IMG/VR virus record: IMGVR_UViG_3300046652_000008
Span: 30,920-94,919 of that record
Strand: one strand, 5' to 3'
DNA: 64,000 nucleotides
DNA from: a virus
Shown: positions 23,048-31,178 of the stretch, one piece after another
Numbering within the stretch: position 1 is the stretch's first letter
How the letters are laid out: each line of letters begins with the position of its first letter
Notes under the pieces: model-generated
The model's input: only the letters and a program-made list of their open reading frames with translations
What the model was told of the DNA's origin: nothing
The model's database searches: none
Position numbers and translations under genes: made by a program

Positions 23048-23337
23048 CGCAAGATGAGTGTGATTCCATTAACGCTTTCCAGAATTGCGGAGTAGTCCAC
23101 CCGTTAACCTGCGTAACCCACTCGCAGCTAGAGCCGCTGGAGGCCCGTCAAGACGGGTTTCTGCATTGCCTGCATTGTGATTATCGTCAATTCACGCCGG
23201 GAGGATATTTAGCTGACTGGCATTGGAAGAAGGTCTTTGGGGCAGGGACGATGGCGAAGATAATGGAGCATAACCTTAACGATTATCACGAACGAACAGG
23301 AAGGCCGATAGGCCCAAAGGAGAACGAGCATGTTTAG
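23044..23337 (+). CDS. Hypothetical protein with Cys/His motif
   Basis: 97 aa. CLHCDYRQF in the middle plus earlier Cys/His residues (NCGVVHPLTCVTH) suggest a zinc-stabilised fold. No family recognised. Confidence 0.65.
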   Translation: MTQDECDSINAFQNCGVVHPLTCVTHSQLEPLEARQDGFLHCLHCDYRQFTPGGYLADWHWKKVFGAGTMAKIMEHNLNDYHERTGRPIGPKENEHV

Positions 23338-23545
23338 TTGCCAACAGAAACGAGACATTGCAGACGCAGTGCAGAAGGTGTTACGCGCAACGAACCATCC
23401 AGAACTGCCAGAAACGGAAATCCAATTCACGCTTTGCGTAGATGGTGCAGCGCCTTGGAGCTACGCCAGAATCCTTAACAATGGCGCGGCACAAACCCCA
23501 GGAATCAATCCGTGGAACGAACGACAGGACAACCATGAAACTTGA
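23330..23545 (+). CDS. Small hypothetical protein
   Basis: 71 aa with AAGGAGAACGAGC before ATG. No family recognised. Overlaps both neighbours slightly. Confidence 0.65.
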   Translation: MFSCQQKRDIADAVQKVLRATNHPELPETEIQFTLCVDGAAPWSYARILNNGAAQTPGINPWNERQDNHET

Positions 23546-23711
23546 ATTTGTGCGAAAATACCCAGGGTTCAAGCTAGCCCTATGGTTTGGGAAATACTAT
23601 CGCCATTGCGCTGGCTTCGATGGGTACCTATATCGCGGAGAATGGTGCGTTTACGCTGGGACCCACTCTCATCCTTGGCATAGGCCAAAGTTCTATTTTT
23701 TCTTGAACTAA
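23535..23711 (+). CDS. Small aromatic-rich protein
   Basis: 58 aa from ATG 23535 (AGGAC upstream). Tyr/Trp/His-rich (WFGKYYRHCAGFDGYLYRGEW). No family recognised. Confidence 0.6.
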   Translation: MKLEFVRKYPGFKLALWFGKYYRHCAGFDGYLYRGEWCVYAGTHSHPWHRPKFYFFLN

Positions 23712-23715
23712 CCCA

Positions 23716-24117
23716 ATGCGGCCTATAGACAAACTCTTGAAGTCTGCTGGCGACATCGTTCTGTCATCTCCGCAGATGCGCTATAACCACATAGCTTGGA
23801 TTATGCGCAAAGATCGAGTTGTATCTATCGGCGTTAATAGTTATCGAACGCATCCGATAGCGAAACGGCTCAAGATCAAAAAGCTAGCCGAGGGCCAGTG
23901 TGCCGAGCTAAACGCATGTCTAAAAGTTGGACTATCGCATCGTGATGGGCTACCTGACTTCTCCCGGCTGGATATGCTTGTAGTCAAGATTAACAAGGAT
24001 GGATCTTTTGGGAACTCGCTGCCTTGCGCTGGGTGCAGAGAGCTAATAAGGCAGTGCGGCTTCCGCAAGGTGTGGTACTCTAGCTCAGAAGGGGAAATTA
24101 CGCAGTATGAAATTTAA
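23716..24117 (+). CDS. Cytidine deaminase-like protein
   Basis: 133 aa. GQCAELNAC (Cys62, Glu64) and SLPCAGCREL (Cys104, Cys107) give the C-A-E...P-C-x2-C zinc motif of tetrameric cytidine deaminases, rather than the H-A-E of dCMP deaminases. Expected reaction: hydrolytic deamination of cytidine or deoxycytidine to uridine, feeding pyrimidine salvage. It could also act on another (d)C-containing substrate. Nearby nucleotide genes are the class II RNR at 41247 and the MazG-like protein. No clear Shine-Dalgarno. Confidence 0.75.
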   Translation: MRPIDKLLKSAGDIVLSSPQMRYNHIAWIMRKDRVVSIGVNSYRTHPIAKRLKIKKLAEGQCAELNACLKVGLSHRDGLPDFSRLDMLVVKINKDGSFGNSLPCAGCRELIRQCGFRKVWYSSSEGEITQYEI

Positions 24118-24424
24118 TATCGGCGGACGCGTTTACACCGTGAAGTTCGTCCACTCCACCTACGCTCCGAAAGTAGGAGAAGATCGGAAAGAAATCACCA
24201 CTTGCCAACTAAGGGAATACCGATATGGCGAATCACAGCCGCCAGACTTTGTGGATAACTTCGGCGCTGTTGGCCGTTTTTGGCTGGACATGCCCAGTGA
24301 AGTCACGGCGCACAAGAAATCCCTAGCGCGAGCCATGAAGAACGCCGGATACGGAAAAGAACTACGCGAAAAGCTGTGGACTGCGTATTTCAGTCGGCGC
24401 AAGCACAACAGCAGATACGAGTAG
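24107..24424 (+). CDS. Hypothetical protein
   Basis: 105 aa, overlapping the previous gene. Basic C-terminal end (WTAYFSRRKHNSRYE). No family recognised. Confidence 0.65.
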   Translation: MKFNIGGRVYTVKFVHSTYAPKVGEDRKEITTCQLREYRYGESQPPDFVDNFGAVGRFWLDMPSEVTAHKKSLARAMKNAGYGKELREKLWTAYFSRRKHNSRYE

Positions 24425-24439
24425 AGGAGCGAGACAACT

Positions 24440-24814
24440 ATGATACGGAAAACAATGTGGATGGAAAATACTGGTTCATGGCTCTGGGAGGTTCCTTGTA
24501 CCTATACCAAAATGCGCCAGAATTACCCAGGAATCTGTAAGGCCAAGACAACTCGGCTCTTCGCCGTTCCATATAGCGCAAGTAGGGTCCGGCTCTTTGC
24601 TAGCGATGTGGCGGTAAGAGGGGCACTCCCCGTATGGCTTGATGCTGATGCCAGATTGATTAACAATACATGCGGCGTGTATCTTGGCAGGAAGGATGGT
24701 AAGCTCAAGGGGCACATTGAGATCCTGTATAGGCTTTGGGTGACTATTTTCAACAAGTTCGAGCTCCCCGGCAAGCATACAAAAGTCTGGGTTTGGCTGG
24801 AGTATTACGACTAG
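24440..24814 (+). CDS. Hypothetical protein
   Basis: 124 aa with AGGAGCGAGACAACT before ATG. Trp-rich, probably alpha/beta. No family recognised. Confidence 0.65.
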   Translation: MIRKTMWMENTGSWLWEVPCTYTKMRQNYPGICKAKTTRLFAVPYSASRVRLFASDVAVRGALPVWLDADARLINNTCGVYLGRKDGKLKGHIEILYRLWVTIFNKFELPGKHTKVWVWLEYYD

Positions 24815-24863
24815 ACGGCCAAAAACGCTTGACTACCGTGTAAAATAACTAGAGAGGATCAAT

Positions 24864-25652
24864 ATGGACGACCAAACAGCACAAGATTACGGAATTCCGA
24901 CCGTCTCGGACTTTGAGACAAGCCCACAACTGAACGAGCTTTTCGCGGCACTTGCCAAGGCTCAAGGCGAGATGGACTCAGCCAAGAAGTCGAGCGATAA
25001 CCCATTTTTCAAAAGCAAGTACGCTGACCTAGCGGAGGTCTGGGAAGCTATTCGAGGGCCACTCTCCAAGAACGGGCTATGCCTTACGCAGTACCCGCTA
25101 GGGCCAGAAGGCGTAATTAGCATCTTGGGCCATTCATCGGGCCAATTCATCCGCAGCGTCATTCACTTGCCAGCCGACAAGAAAGGCCAGATGGACGCCC
25201 AAACTATCGGGTCTATGATTACCTATGCGCGCAGGTATAGTGCATCGGCCATCGCTGGAATCGCGCAGGACGACGACGATGGGAATGCTGCCAGCGGGAA
25301 GCCATCACCAGCCCGTCAGCTACCAGCGCCGCGAGTAGCTAACCCCGCCCCTGTGGCCGCAGTAGAGACCCCAGAGCCGCCAGAAGCGCCAGACACGCCA
25401 GATCAGGCGGAACGTAAGAGACTTCGCGCTATTGTAGTTAAGACCATCGGAAATACGAATCTGATGAAGTTCTGGCTTGGGTATTTCGGAAAGAACCAAC
25501 AATCAGAACTGCCAACAGACGTGGCCGTGTATCTTCCGGGGTATCGTTACCTAGTCGAACAGGCCGACCACGTTAAGAAGGAATTAGCTGAGAAGGTTCC
25601 GGCAGACAAACTAGGGGCCGAAGTCGCCAAGCTGCAAGAGGATTTGAAGTAA
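24864..25652 (+). CDS. ERF-family single-strand annealing protein
   Basis: 262 aa with AGAGAGGATCAAT before ATG. Residues about 20-135 match the ERF recombinase core: LNELFAALAKAQGEM, FFKSKYADLAEVWEAIRGPL, GLCLTQYPL, SMITYARRYSASAIAGI. A Pro/Ala-rich linker and a C-terminal domain follow. Known role: annealing complementary single strands during phage recombination. The RecB-like nuclease at 26160 is the expected exonuclease partner. A strong terminator follows this gene. Confidence 0.9.
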   Translation: MDDQTAQDYGIPTVSDFETSPQLNELFAALAKAQGEMDSAKKSSDNPFFKSKYADLAEVWEAIRGPLSKNGLCLTQYPLGPEGVISILGHSSGQFIRSVIHLPADKKGQMDAQTIGSMITYARRYSASAIAGIAQDDDDGNAASGKPSPARQLPAPRVANPAPVAAVETPEPPEAPDTPDQAERKRLRAIVVKTIGNTNLMKFWLGYFGKNQQSELPTDVAVYLPGYRYLVEQADHVKKELAEKVPADKLGAEVAKLQEDLK

Positions 25653-25680
25653 GCGCACGAGCCTTTCGAGTAACGGCGCT

Positions 25681-25714
25681 TAGGGGATAGCAACGGCTGT
25701 CCCCTATTTTTTTG
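25681..25714 (+). terminator. Intrinsic terminator after ERF gene
   Basis: About 11 bp pair (TAGGGGATAGC with GGCTGTCCCCTA, including one G-U pair) around an AAC loop, followed directly by a run of seven T. It is the clearest intrinsic terminator in the window and abuts a promoter. Confidence 0.85.
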
Positions 25715-25715
25715 A

Positions 25716-25724
25716 TGCTATAAT
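25716..25724 (+). promoter_or_regulatory. Extended -10 promoter TG-C-TATAAT
   Basis: TGCTATAAT directly after the terminator T-run; AAGGAG and ATG 25745 follow. No obvious -35, as expected for an extended -10 promoter. Starts the replication operon. Confidence 0.65.
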
Positions 25725-25744
25725 GAATCACAAGGAGAAACAAT

Positions 25745-25861
25745 ATGACGATACATCTAGGGCTTCAAGATTTGGTTGTATTTTTGGTTGGTGGGCTCTT
25801 CGGCAGAATTGCTTCCGCCATGCTAGTGTACGGATGGGAATCATGGAAGTATGGCAAATGA
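25745..25861 (+). CDS. 38-aa membrane miniprotein
   Basis: AAGGAG before ATG 25745. One hydrophobic helix (LQDLVVFLVGGLFGRIASAMLVY). First gene behind the new promoter; stop overlaps the next start. Confidence 0.6.
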   Translation: MTIHLGLQDLVVFLVGGLFGRIASAMLVYGWESWKYGK

Positions 25862-26163
25862 CACGCGAAGATAAACTACTTGTCCACTTGGAATTGGTTA
25901 TTTTTAGAGACCTGCCGGAAGGTACGTCCGTAACTGGTAAAGACATGGAATACCGGATAGAGAAAGCCACCCAGTTGCAAAAGATCAGGGCATATTATAG
26001 GTCAAGATATGCTATCCCGCTATTACTGCCAGATGAGCGGGAGCCCATACCTTCTACCACTGGCTTAGATATGAACAACGCAAATGTGTTCATATTGTCA
26101 GATAAGGTGGCGTGGCTTGAGCATAAGCTACGATTACTGGGAGATCGGGTAGAATCTTTATGA
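25858..26163 (+). CDS. Hypothetical protein
   Basis: 101 aa from ATG 25858 (ATGA overlap). Mostly helical. Its stop overlaps the nuclease start. No family recognised. Confidence 0.65.
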   Translation: MTREDKLLVHLELVIFRDLPEGTSVTGKDMEYRIEKATQLQKIRAYYRSRYAIPLLLPDEREPIPSTTGLDMNNANVFILSDKVAWLEHKLRLLGDRVESL

Positions 26164-26753
26164 TACACTTTGACGAAGACACGCACACATACACCAACGA
26201 CGATGGAGAAGTTATCTCATCAGTCACTCAGATTCTCCGTACTATGGGCTTTGGTGGATTCTACAAAGACACGGGAGCCAAAGAGCGCGGAACCGAGATC
26301 CACAACGCCATTGAGTTAGAGCTAAAAACCCCAGGTGGATATGAAGGCGACAACAAGTACATCCAATCCTGCATTAATCGGCTGATTGAGTTTCGGCTTG
26401 CTGGAAACCTCAAGGTCATTAAGTCAGAGGATCTGGTATACTCTGTTAGTTTTAGATATGCAGGGAGATATGACGTTCTATTTGAAGACAGAAATGAAGA
26501 CCGTTTCCTGTGCGACTTTAAGACAGGGACGAGCGTAGCGTCAGAGACTAAACTACAGCTTGCCGCCTACGACATAGCTTCTGGTGCTACTATATACCGT
26601 AAGCCCTATAAGCGCATGGCGCTCCACCTAACCGACAAGAGATGTAAGCCCGTAAACTATGACGTTATGGGTGACTACGATGTTTGGAAATCGCTTGTGA
26701 AGAAGTATCATGAGAATGTAAGTCAATATAGTTCCAGTTTGGAAAGGAATTGA
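26160..26753 (+). CDS. PD-(D/E)XK (RecB/Cas4-like) nuclease
   Basis: 197 aa. The GRYDVLFED...FLCDFKTG block (about residues 97-121) carries the Asp and the D-x-K of the PD-(D/E)XK motif; TKLQLAAYDIAS is the RecB-type QxxxY motif. An early AKERGTEIHNAIE helix adds the conserved His. Known relatives act as 5'-3' exonucleases that pair with annealing proteins; the ERF protein just upstream is the likely partner, although a terminator and promoter separate the two. Confidence 0.85.
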   Translation: MIHFDEDTHTYTNDDGEVISSVTQILRTMGFGGFYKDTGAKERGTEIHNAIELELKTPGGYEGDNKYIQSCINRLIEFRLAGNLKVIKSEDLVYSVSFRYAGRYDVLFEDRNEDRFLCDFKTGTSVASETKLQLAAYDIASGATIYRKPYKRMALHLTDKRCKPVNYDVMGDYDVWKSLVKKYHENVSQYSSSLERN

Positions 26754-26757
26754 CATC

Positions 26758-27054
26758 ATGAAATGCCCCAAATGCAAAGAATGCGATGTTTGCGTAGAGT
26801 TGGAATTGACTGGCGGCTGTAGCGGGCATGATAATGACGAGTACTGCTACTGTGATGCGCAAGAGGCTGCCCTGGTCTTACGATGCGCTGGCAGACAATT
26901 GCGTAAAGGCCAAAAGCCATGTGGGTGGAAGCATCGTCCATACGATTTACAGGACTCTGGCTCTATCGAGCGGTTTATTTGTAGTATACTAAAGCCAGAA
27001 GACTGCGAGGTTATACTTAATATGAATCACAAAAAAGAGAGGTGGGAACGATGA
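26758..27054 (+). CDS. Cys-rich putative zinc protein
   Basis: 98 aa with GGAAAGGAATTGACATC before ATG. CPKCKECDVC at the N-terminus plus several further cysteines (GGCSGH, YCYCDA, LRCAG, KPCGW). Likely binds two or more zinc ions. No family recognised. Confidence 0.65.
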   Translation: MKCPKCKECDVCVELELTGGCSGHDNDEYCYCDAQEAALVLRCAGRQLRKGQKPCGWKHRPYDLQDSGSIERFICSILKPEDCEVILNMNHKKERWER

Positions 27055-27503
27055 CAGACAAAGAAGAAATCCTGCTCCGCGCAGAGCTAGCCGCAGCCAT
27101 CAAAGAACGAGACAAGGCCATCTCCAGCCGAAAAAGCACATGGACCTGGATTGAGAGCAAGTATGGCAAGGCTCACGATTGGGCGCGAAAGACACTTCCC
27201 GAGCCGTGGCGCACTCAATACTTTGGCTGTATAGCCAATGGCCTAGCGACATGGGATGACCACGGCGAAGCCTATATGTGCAAGGCTGGTTTCATGGTCA
27301 CTCCCGGCAATTACTTCAGCATGGGAGCACAAGAACAATTACTGTTTGACCTATGCGAACGAGCGGAGGATGCAGAGGTAGCATTGGCTGAGGCCAGAGA
27401 GCTATGCGGCGAGGCTTACTATCATATAAGCGAAGAAAAGTACCCGGATCTATCTATTCAGCTTCGAGCACAGGGGGCAAAGAGAGATCGCAATAATGAG
27501 TAA
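27051..27503 (+). CDS. Hypothetical protein
   Basis: 150 aa from ATG 27051 (GAGGTGGGAACG upstream; ATGA overlap). N-terminal helix, then an aromatic-rich domain. No family recognised. Overlaps the helicase start. Confidence 0.65.
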   Translation: MTDKEEILLRAELAAAIKERDKAISSRKSTWTWIESKYGKAHDWARKTLPEPWRTQYFGCIANGLATWDDHGEAYMCKAGFMVTPGNYFSMGAQEQLLFDLCERAEDAEVALAEARELCGEAYYHISEEKYPDLSIQLRAQGAKRDRNNE

Positions 27504-29274
27504 TCGCCCATACCAAGACGAATGCCTGGATACAATCAAGTCTAAGATTGGGCTATCTATCAATCGCCAGCTAATCGTTATGGCGACAGGCAGCGGTAAG
27601 GGTTCTATCCTTGCGTGGCTCCCGGAAAAGCTAGGAATGGTTCGTGGCGTCGAGCAGATGCTTGTTCTTGTCCATCGCAACGACTTAGTAGACCAACTAG
27701 CCAAACGTATCCGACGCTACAACCCGAAGCTCATGGTATCTGTCGAGCAGGGGATCAACAAGGCCAATAAGTTCTCTGATGTTGTGGTGGCGTCCATCCA
27801 GTCTATCTCTAGCGGAACACGCCTAGATAGATTTGACCCATACGACTACAAATACATCGTTATAGATGAAGCTCATATTGCCCCAGGCTCCCGCGCTTAT
27901 GATAAGGTTCTTTCCTATTTCGGCGTAGTTAAAGATTCCCCTACCTTTGATCCAACCAAGATCAGTATTGGTTTTACGGCCACCCCAGACCGACCAGACG
28001 GCAAGGGCTTAGACTACCTATACGATGAAATTTCTTTCACGCGAGATGCCGTTGACTTGATGCGCGACGGGATTTGGCATAACGGGAAGTTCCTTAACTA
28101 CCTGCTAGAGCCGAAATGCTACCGCATTAAAACTACGGTAGACTTGGACAAGTTAAAGAAAGAGGGCGGCGACTTTAATATCACCGAGCTTGAAAAGACT
28201 ATCAATAATCCGTATCGTAATGATATTATCGTAGAAAATTACAAGCTGTACGGTGAGGGGCTTCCCGCTATCTGCTTTACGTGCGACATCCAGCACGCTA
28301 AAGACGTAGTATCGGCCTTTGAAAAGGGCGGCTTGGTTGCCAGCATCGTTACAGGAGACACCCCCCACGAAGAACGTCAGCGGCTCTACGCAGCCCTGGC
28401 TGCCAAGGAGATTAACTGCCTGTGCTCTGCTGGCGTCCTGAACGTCGGCTTAGACATCCCAGAGGCTACAGTAGCCCTTATGGCACGTCCCATGCTCTCC
28501 CCACTCATGTATCGCCAGTCGGTTGGCCGCGTGTTCCGGCCATTCCCATCCCCCGAGGAAATCATGGGCGGATTCGTCCCATCTTGGTTCAAGCAATACT
28601 CTATAGTTTTAGACTTTGTAGATGTTACCAGCAAGCATAGGCTTGTGACTACGTCTACCCTATATGGACTACGGGCAGACTTCGACATGAAAGGCAAGCG
28701 GCTTGTCCAAGAATTAGACAAGATAGAGGCAATCAAAACCAAGCACTCCTTTGAAGATATGGGAGAGTTTAAGGATCTTGACGCTATCCAGTCTTTTGCC
28801 CAAAAGGTAGACTTACTTCAAGCGCCGAGAATCCCGGCAGAGATCCAAAAGCTAACTAATATCGTCTGGCACAAAGAGGGACAAGGCTATGCAGTTAATA
28901 CGAAATGCGGAAAGCATATAGAGATTAAGAAGAATCAGCTAGGACAGTGGGATGTCTATACTTCAGAGCGCGGCGTCCGTAAGTTTGCCGGATCGGCCAA
29001 GGAGCTAGGAGAAGGCGTCAAGCTAGGCGAAGCCCAAATACCAATAGAGTCTAAGCCGTTACTGGACGGGCAATCGGGCTGGAGAAACAACCCGCCGACC
29101 CCAAAACAAATAGCAACCGTCAAGAGATTCTTGCCTTCTGCCGTGAAAAATGCGTATAATGAGAAAGAGTTGGAAGACTTTATACTTACTAAATTCCCGA
29201 CCTCTGGAGATGCGAGCAATTTCATCGCTAAGAAGTTTGATAGGTTTACGGGAAAGAAGGAATGGAAGCGATGA
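27496..29274 (+). CDS. SF2 DEAH helicase with unusual Walker A
   Basis: 592 aa. Motif I MATGSGKGS (about residues 29-37); motif Ia LVLVHRNDLVDQ; motif II VIDEAH; motif III FTATPDRPDG; motif IV region AICFTCDIQHA; motif VI QSVGRVFRP. This is the layout of XPB/RadD-type SF2 helicases common in phages, which unwind or translocate on branched DNA. The conserved Thr/Ser right after the motif-I Lys is Gly here (GKG), with a Ser one position later; this may reduce or alter ATP-Mg binding. The C-terminal 150 residues hold an extra phage-specific domain. Confidence 0.85.
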   Translation: MSNRPYQDECLDTIKSKIGLSINRQLIVMATGSGKGSILAWLPEKLGMVRGVEQMLVLVHRNDLVDQLAKRIRRYNPKLMVSVEQGINKANKFSDVVVASIQSISSGTRLDRFDPYDYKYIVIDEAHIAPGSRAYDKVLSYFGVVKDSPTFDPTKISIGFTATPDRPDGKGLDYLYDEISFTRDAVDLMRDGIWHNGKFLNYLLEPKCYRIKTTVDLDKLKKEGGDFNITELEKTINNPYRNDIIVENYKLYGEGLPAICFTCDIQHAKDVVSAFEKGGLVASIVTGDTPHEERQRLYAALAAKEINCLCSAGVLNVGLDIPEATVALMARPMLSPLMYRQSVGRVFRPFPSPEEIMGGFVPSWFKQYSIVLDFVDVTSKHRLVTTSTLYGLRADFDMKGKRLVQELDKIEAIKTKHSFEDMGEFKDLDAIQSFAQKVDLLQAPRIPAEIQKLTNIVWHKEGQGYAVNTKCGKHIEIKKNQLGQWDVYTSERGVRKFAGSAKELGEGVKLGEAQIPIESKPLLDGQSGWRNNPPTPKQIATVKRFLPSAVKNAYNEKELEDFILTKFPTSGDASNFIAKKFDRFTGKKEWKR

Positions 29275-29555
29275 AGAAAGTTTGTGCGGTGTGCGACTTG
29301 GAGTTTGAGGCGTATCTAGGGAAGCCGGGTCTAGCTACGCAGTGTCGCTGGTGTGGGGAAGACCACGAACGAGACACCGGAGTAATTGTTTATAGGGCCG
29401 AGCAGTCGGAGGATGAAAGCGGATCTGATTTTTCTATCACAAACTCTCCTGCAACCCTGTCATACTTAAACGGGACGCCGAGAAGCCGAGGATTAGAACG
29501 AGAGATATTAGCCGAGGCCAAGCGAGAAGATACATACGGGAAATTGCCGATCTAA
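29271..29555 (+). CDS. Small zinc-ribbon protein
   Basis: 94 aa from ATG 29271 (overlaps helicase TGA). CAVCDLEFEAYLGKPGLATQ then CRWCG give a four-Cys zinc ribbon. The tail is acidic and Ser-rich. Unknown function. Confidence 0.65.
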   Translation: MKKVCAVCDLEFEAYLGKPGLATQCRWCGEDHERDTGVIVYRAEQSEDESGSDFSITNSPATLSYLNGTPRSRGLEREILAEAKREDTYGKLPI

Positions 29556-29566
29556 GGAGAATAACC

Positions 29567-29857
29567 ATGACCTGGGAACAGAAACTTGAAGCAATTGAGG
29601 CGCTATGTGGCATAACCACCGTTAATCTACAGATGAGAAAGCCGGGGGATTGGTACGTTAGCGCCGGGATGAGCATATCCAAAGACGGAATATCCACTAG
29701 TTCTTATGGTAATGGGAAAACTCCAGAAGAGGCGGTGAACGACCATTGGAATATCTATGCCGTTAATCTTCCGCCAGAGCTTAGCATAATCCTGGGATAT
29801 ACAGCAGATAAGAAATACCGCTGGAATGGATTTATGTGGCGCGAGGTACAAATATGA
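29567..29857 (+). CDS. Hypothetical protein
   Basis: 96 aa with AAGGAGAATAACC before ATG. The segment ISTSSYGNGKTPEEAVNDHW is typical of small phage proteins of unknown function. Overlaps the next start (ATGA). Confidence 0.65.
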   Translation: MTWEQKLEAIEALCGITTVNLQMRKPGDWYVSAGMSISKDGISTSSYGNGKTPEEAVNDHWNIYAVNLPPELSIILGYTADKKYRWNGFMWREVQI

Positions 29858-30369
29858 AACGATACAAGCAACAGTCATTTATGGCAGACGACGGGACTCC
29901 ACTAGATGCCAAGACGGAAGACCAGGAATTCTGCACTGCCTTAATGCTCATTTACCGGAGCGCTAACATTCCGCGCAGGGCGCATCCCCAGTCGGTTAGT
30001 CGCCTGTCCCGTGATTGGGCAGACAAGGTAAAGAATGCACTACGATCATCTGAACCGGATGAGTTGCTAGCGCAGATGGAGAACTTTACCAAAGACCCCT
30101 ATTGGACGGAACGCGGTTGCCCTCTAAATGCTTTCTTTGCCAAGAAGCCCAAGGAAGAACCCGAGCCGGAACCAGAGCCCAAGCGCGAAGTGATAGCTGC
30201 TAGCGACTTCCAGAAACGCAAGGCCGCTCTAGTTGAAAGGATCATTAAGGCGTCCAACGGCAGGAACGTCGAGAAACTCGAAAGAGAAGTATACGCGCAA
30301 CTATTGAAGGACATCAACTCGAAAGAGTGTACCCTGAAGACTATAGAGGTTGCGGAGGCGGCGTTCTGA
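29854..30369 (+). CDS. Putative replication accessory protein
   Basis: 171 aa from ATG 29854. The N-terminal helices and the segment DPYWTERGCPLNAFFAKKP resemble the C-terminal parts of phage replisome-organiser (O-like) proteins, and it stands directly before the primase and DnaB genes. A Pro/Glu/Lys linker divides it in two. The assignment is weak and rests mostly on position. Confidence 0.5.
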   Translation: MKRYKQQSFMADDGTPLDAKTEDQEFCTALMLIYRSANIPRRAHPQSVSRLSRDWADKVKNALRSSEPDELLAQMENFTKDPYWTERGCPLNAFFAKKPKEEPEPEPEPKREVIAASDFQKRKAALVERIIKASNGRNVEKLEREVYAQLLKDINSKECTLKTIEVAEAAF

Positions 30370-31178
30370 AGATCACGCTCAAGGAACTACGCGCCCTTGC
30401 AAAAACGAACCTAGTCGTCTCTAATTACTTATCGCCGGTCAGTAGAATAGGCGACAAGATAGTCTATTATCATTGCCCCGTTCATGACGACAAGAAGGCA
30501 AGTTTGCGCGTAAACCTGAAGGATAACCTCTGGTCCTGCTATCCGTGTGGCAAGTGGGGAGACGCGGTAGAATTCGTTAGACACGTAGAGAACGTAAATC
30601 ACTCGGAAGCTGTCAAGATTGTGGTGGACATCTGTGGACTGGACGGCATAGAAGAAGACAAGAGCCGGGCTAGAGCCATAATCTCGGAGAGGGAGAACGC
30701 GGACAGGATGCTTGGTGATATACGTTATCGCCTATTTAACATAGAATCAGCAATCGAGAAGAAGCTGGAGCGCCTGTACTCTATGGCAACTGATAGATAC
30801 GAAGACATACTTAAAGGAGAGCGGATCTTGTTTGATACAAAGTCATTGCTAGATAAATCATCCCATCTCTCAATAGATTCCATCATTACGCTTTACAACA
30901 GTGGGACAGACAATGAATACTATAGATTTCTGATACCGAACTACAGCCTAGAGCAAAAATGCGAAGAGTATAGGCGCGTCGATGATGTGAACCGAGCCGT
31001 TGCGTTCCTTTCAAAGCGTGAAGACTGCTACGACGTGATTGCGGCGTATATCGGCGGGACTCCCAGCATTAAGAAATGCGCAGAACTTCTAGTGAATTCT
31101 CCCGTAGACGCTGATAAGATAATTAACGGACTTCTGGACATCATAAAGGTTAAGGCGGCGGCAAGTGGAAAAGACTAG
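30327..31178 (+). CDS. CHC2 zinc-finger primase-like protein without polymerase domain
   Basis: Up to 283 aa from GTG 30327, overlapping the previous gene by 43 nt. No other ATG/GTG/TTG is available near the domain; a CTG at 30366 that follows GGAGG at good spacing is an unusual alternative. YYHCPVHDD...NLWSCYPCGKWGD (C50, H53, C71, C74) is the DnaG zinc-binding domain. No TOPRIM motif follows. The remainder is helical. Known function of the domain: recognising primer initiation sites. The catalytic half may be elsewhere in the genome. Confidence 0.75.
   Translation: MYPEDYRGCGGGVLKITLKELRALAKTNLVVSNYLSPVSRIGDKIVYYHCPVHDDKKASLRVNLKDNLWSCYPCGKWGDAVEFVRHVENVNHSEAVKIVVDICGLDGIEEDKSRARAIISERENADRMLGDIRYRLFNIESAIEKKLERLYSMATDRYEDILKGERILFDTKSLLDKSSHLSIDSIITLYNSGTDNEYYRFLIPNYSLEQKCEEYRRVDDVNRAVAFLSKREDCYDVIAAYIGGTPSIKKCAELLVNSPVDADKIINGLLDIIKVKAAASGKD

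Noticed and set aside
24830-24855. TTGACT and TAAAAT before the ERF gene as a promoter
   Set aside because: Only 6 nt separate the hexamers, too short for a sigma70 promoter.
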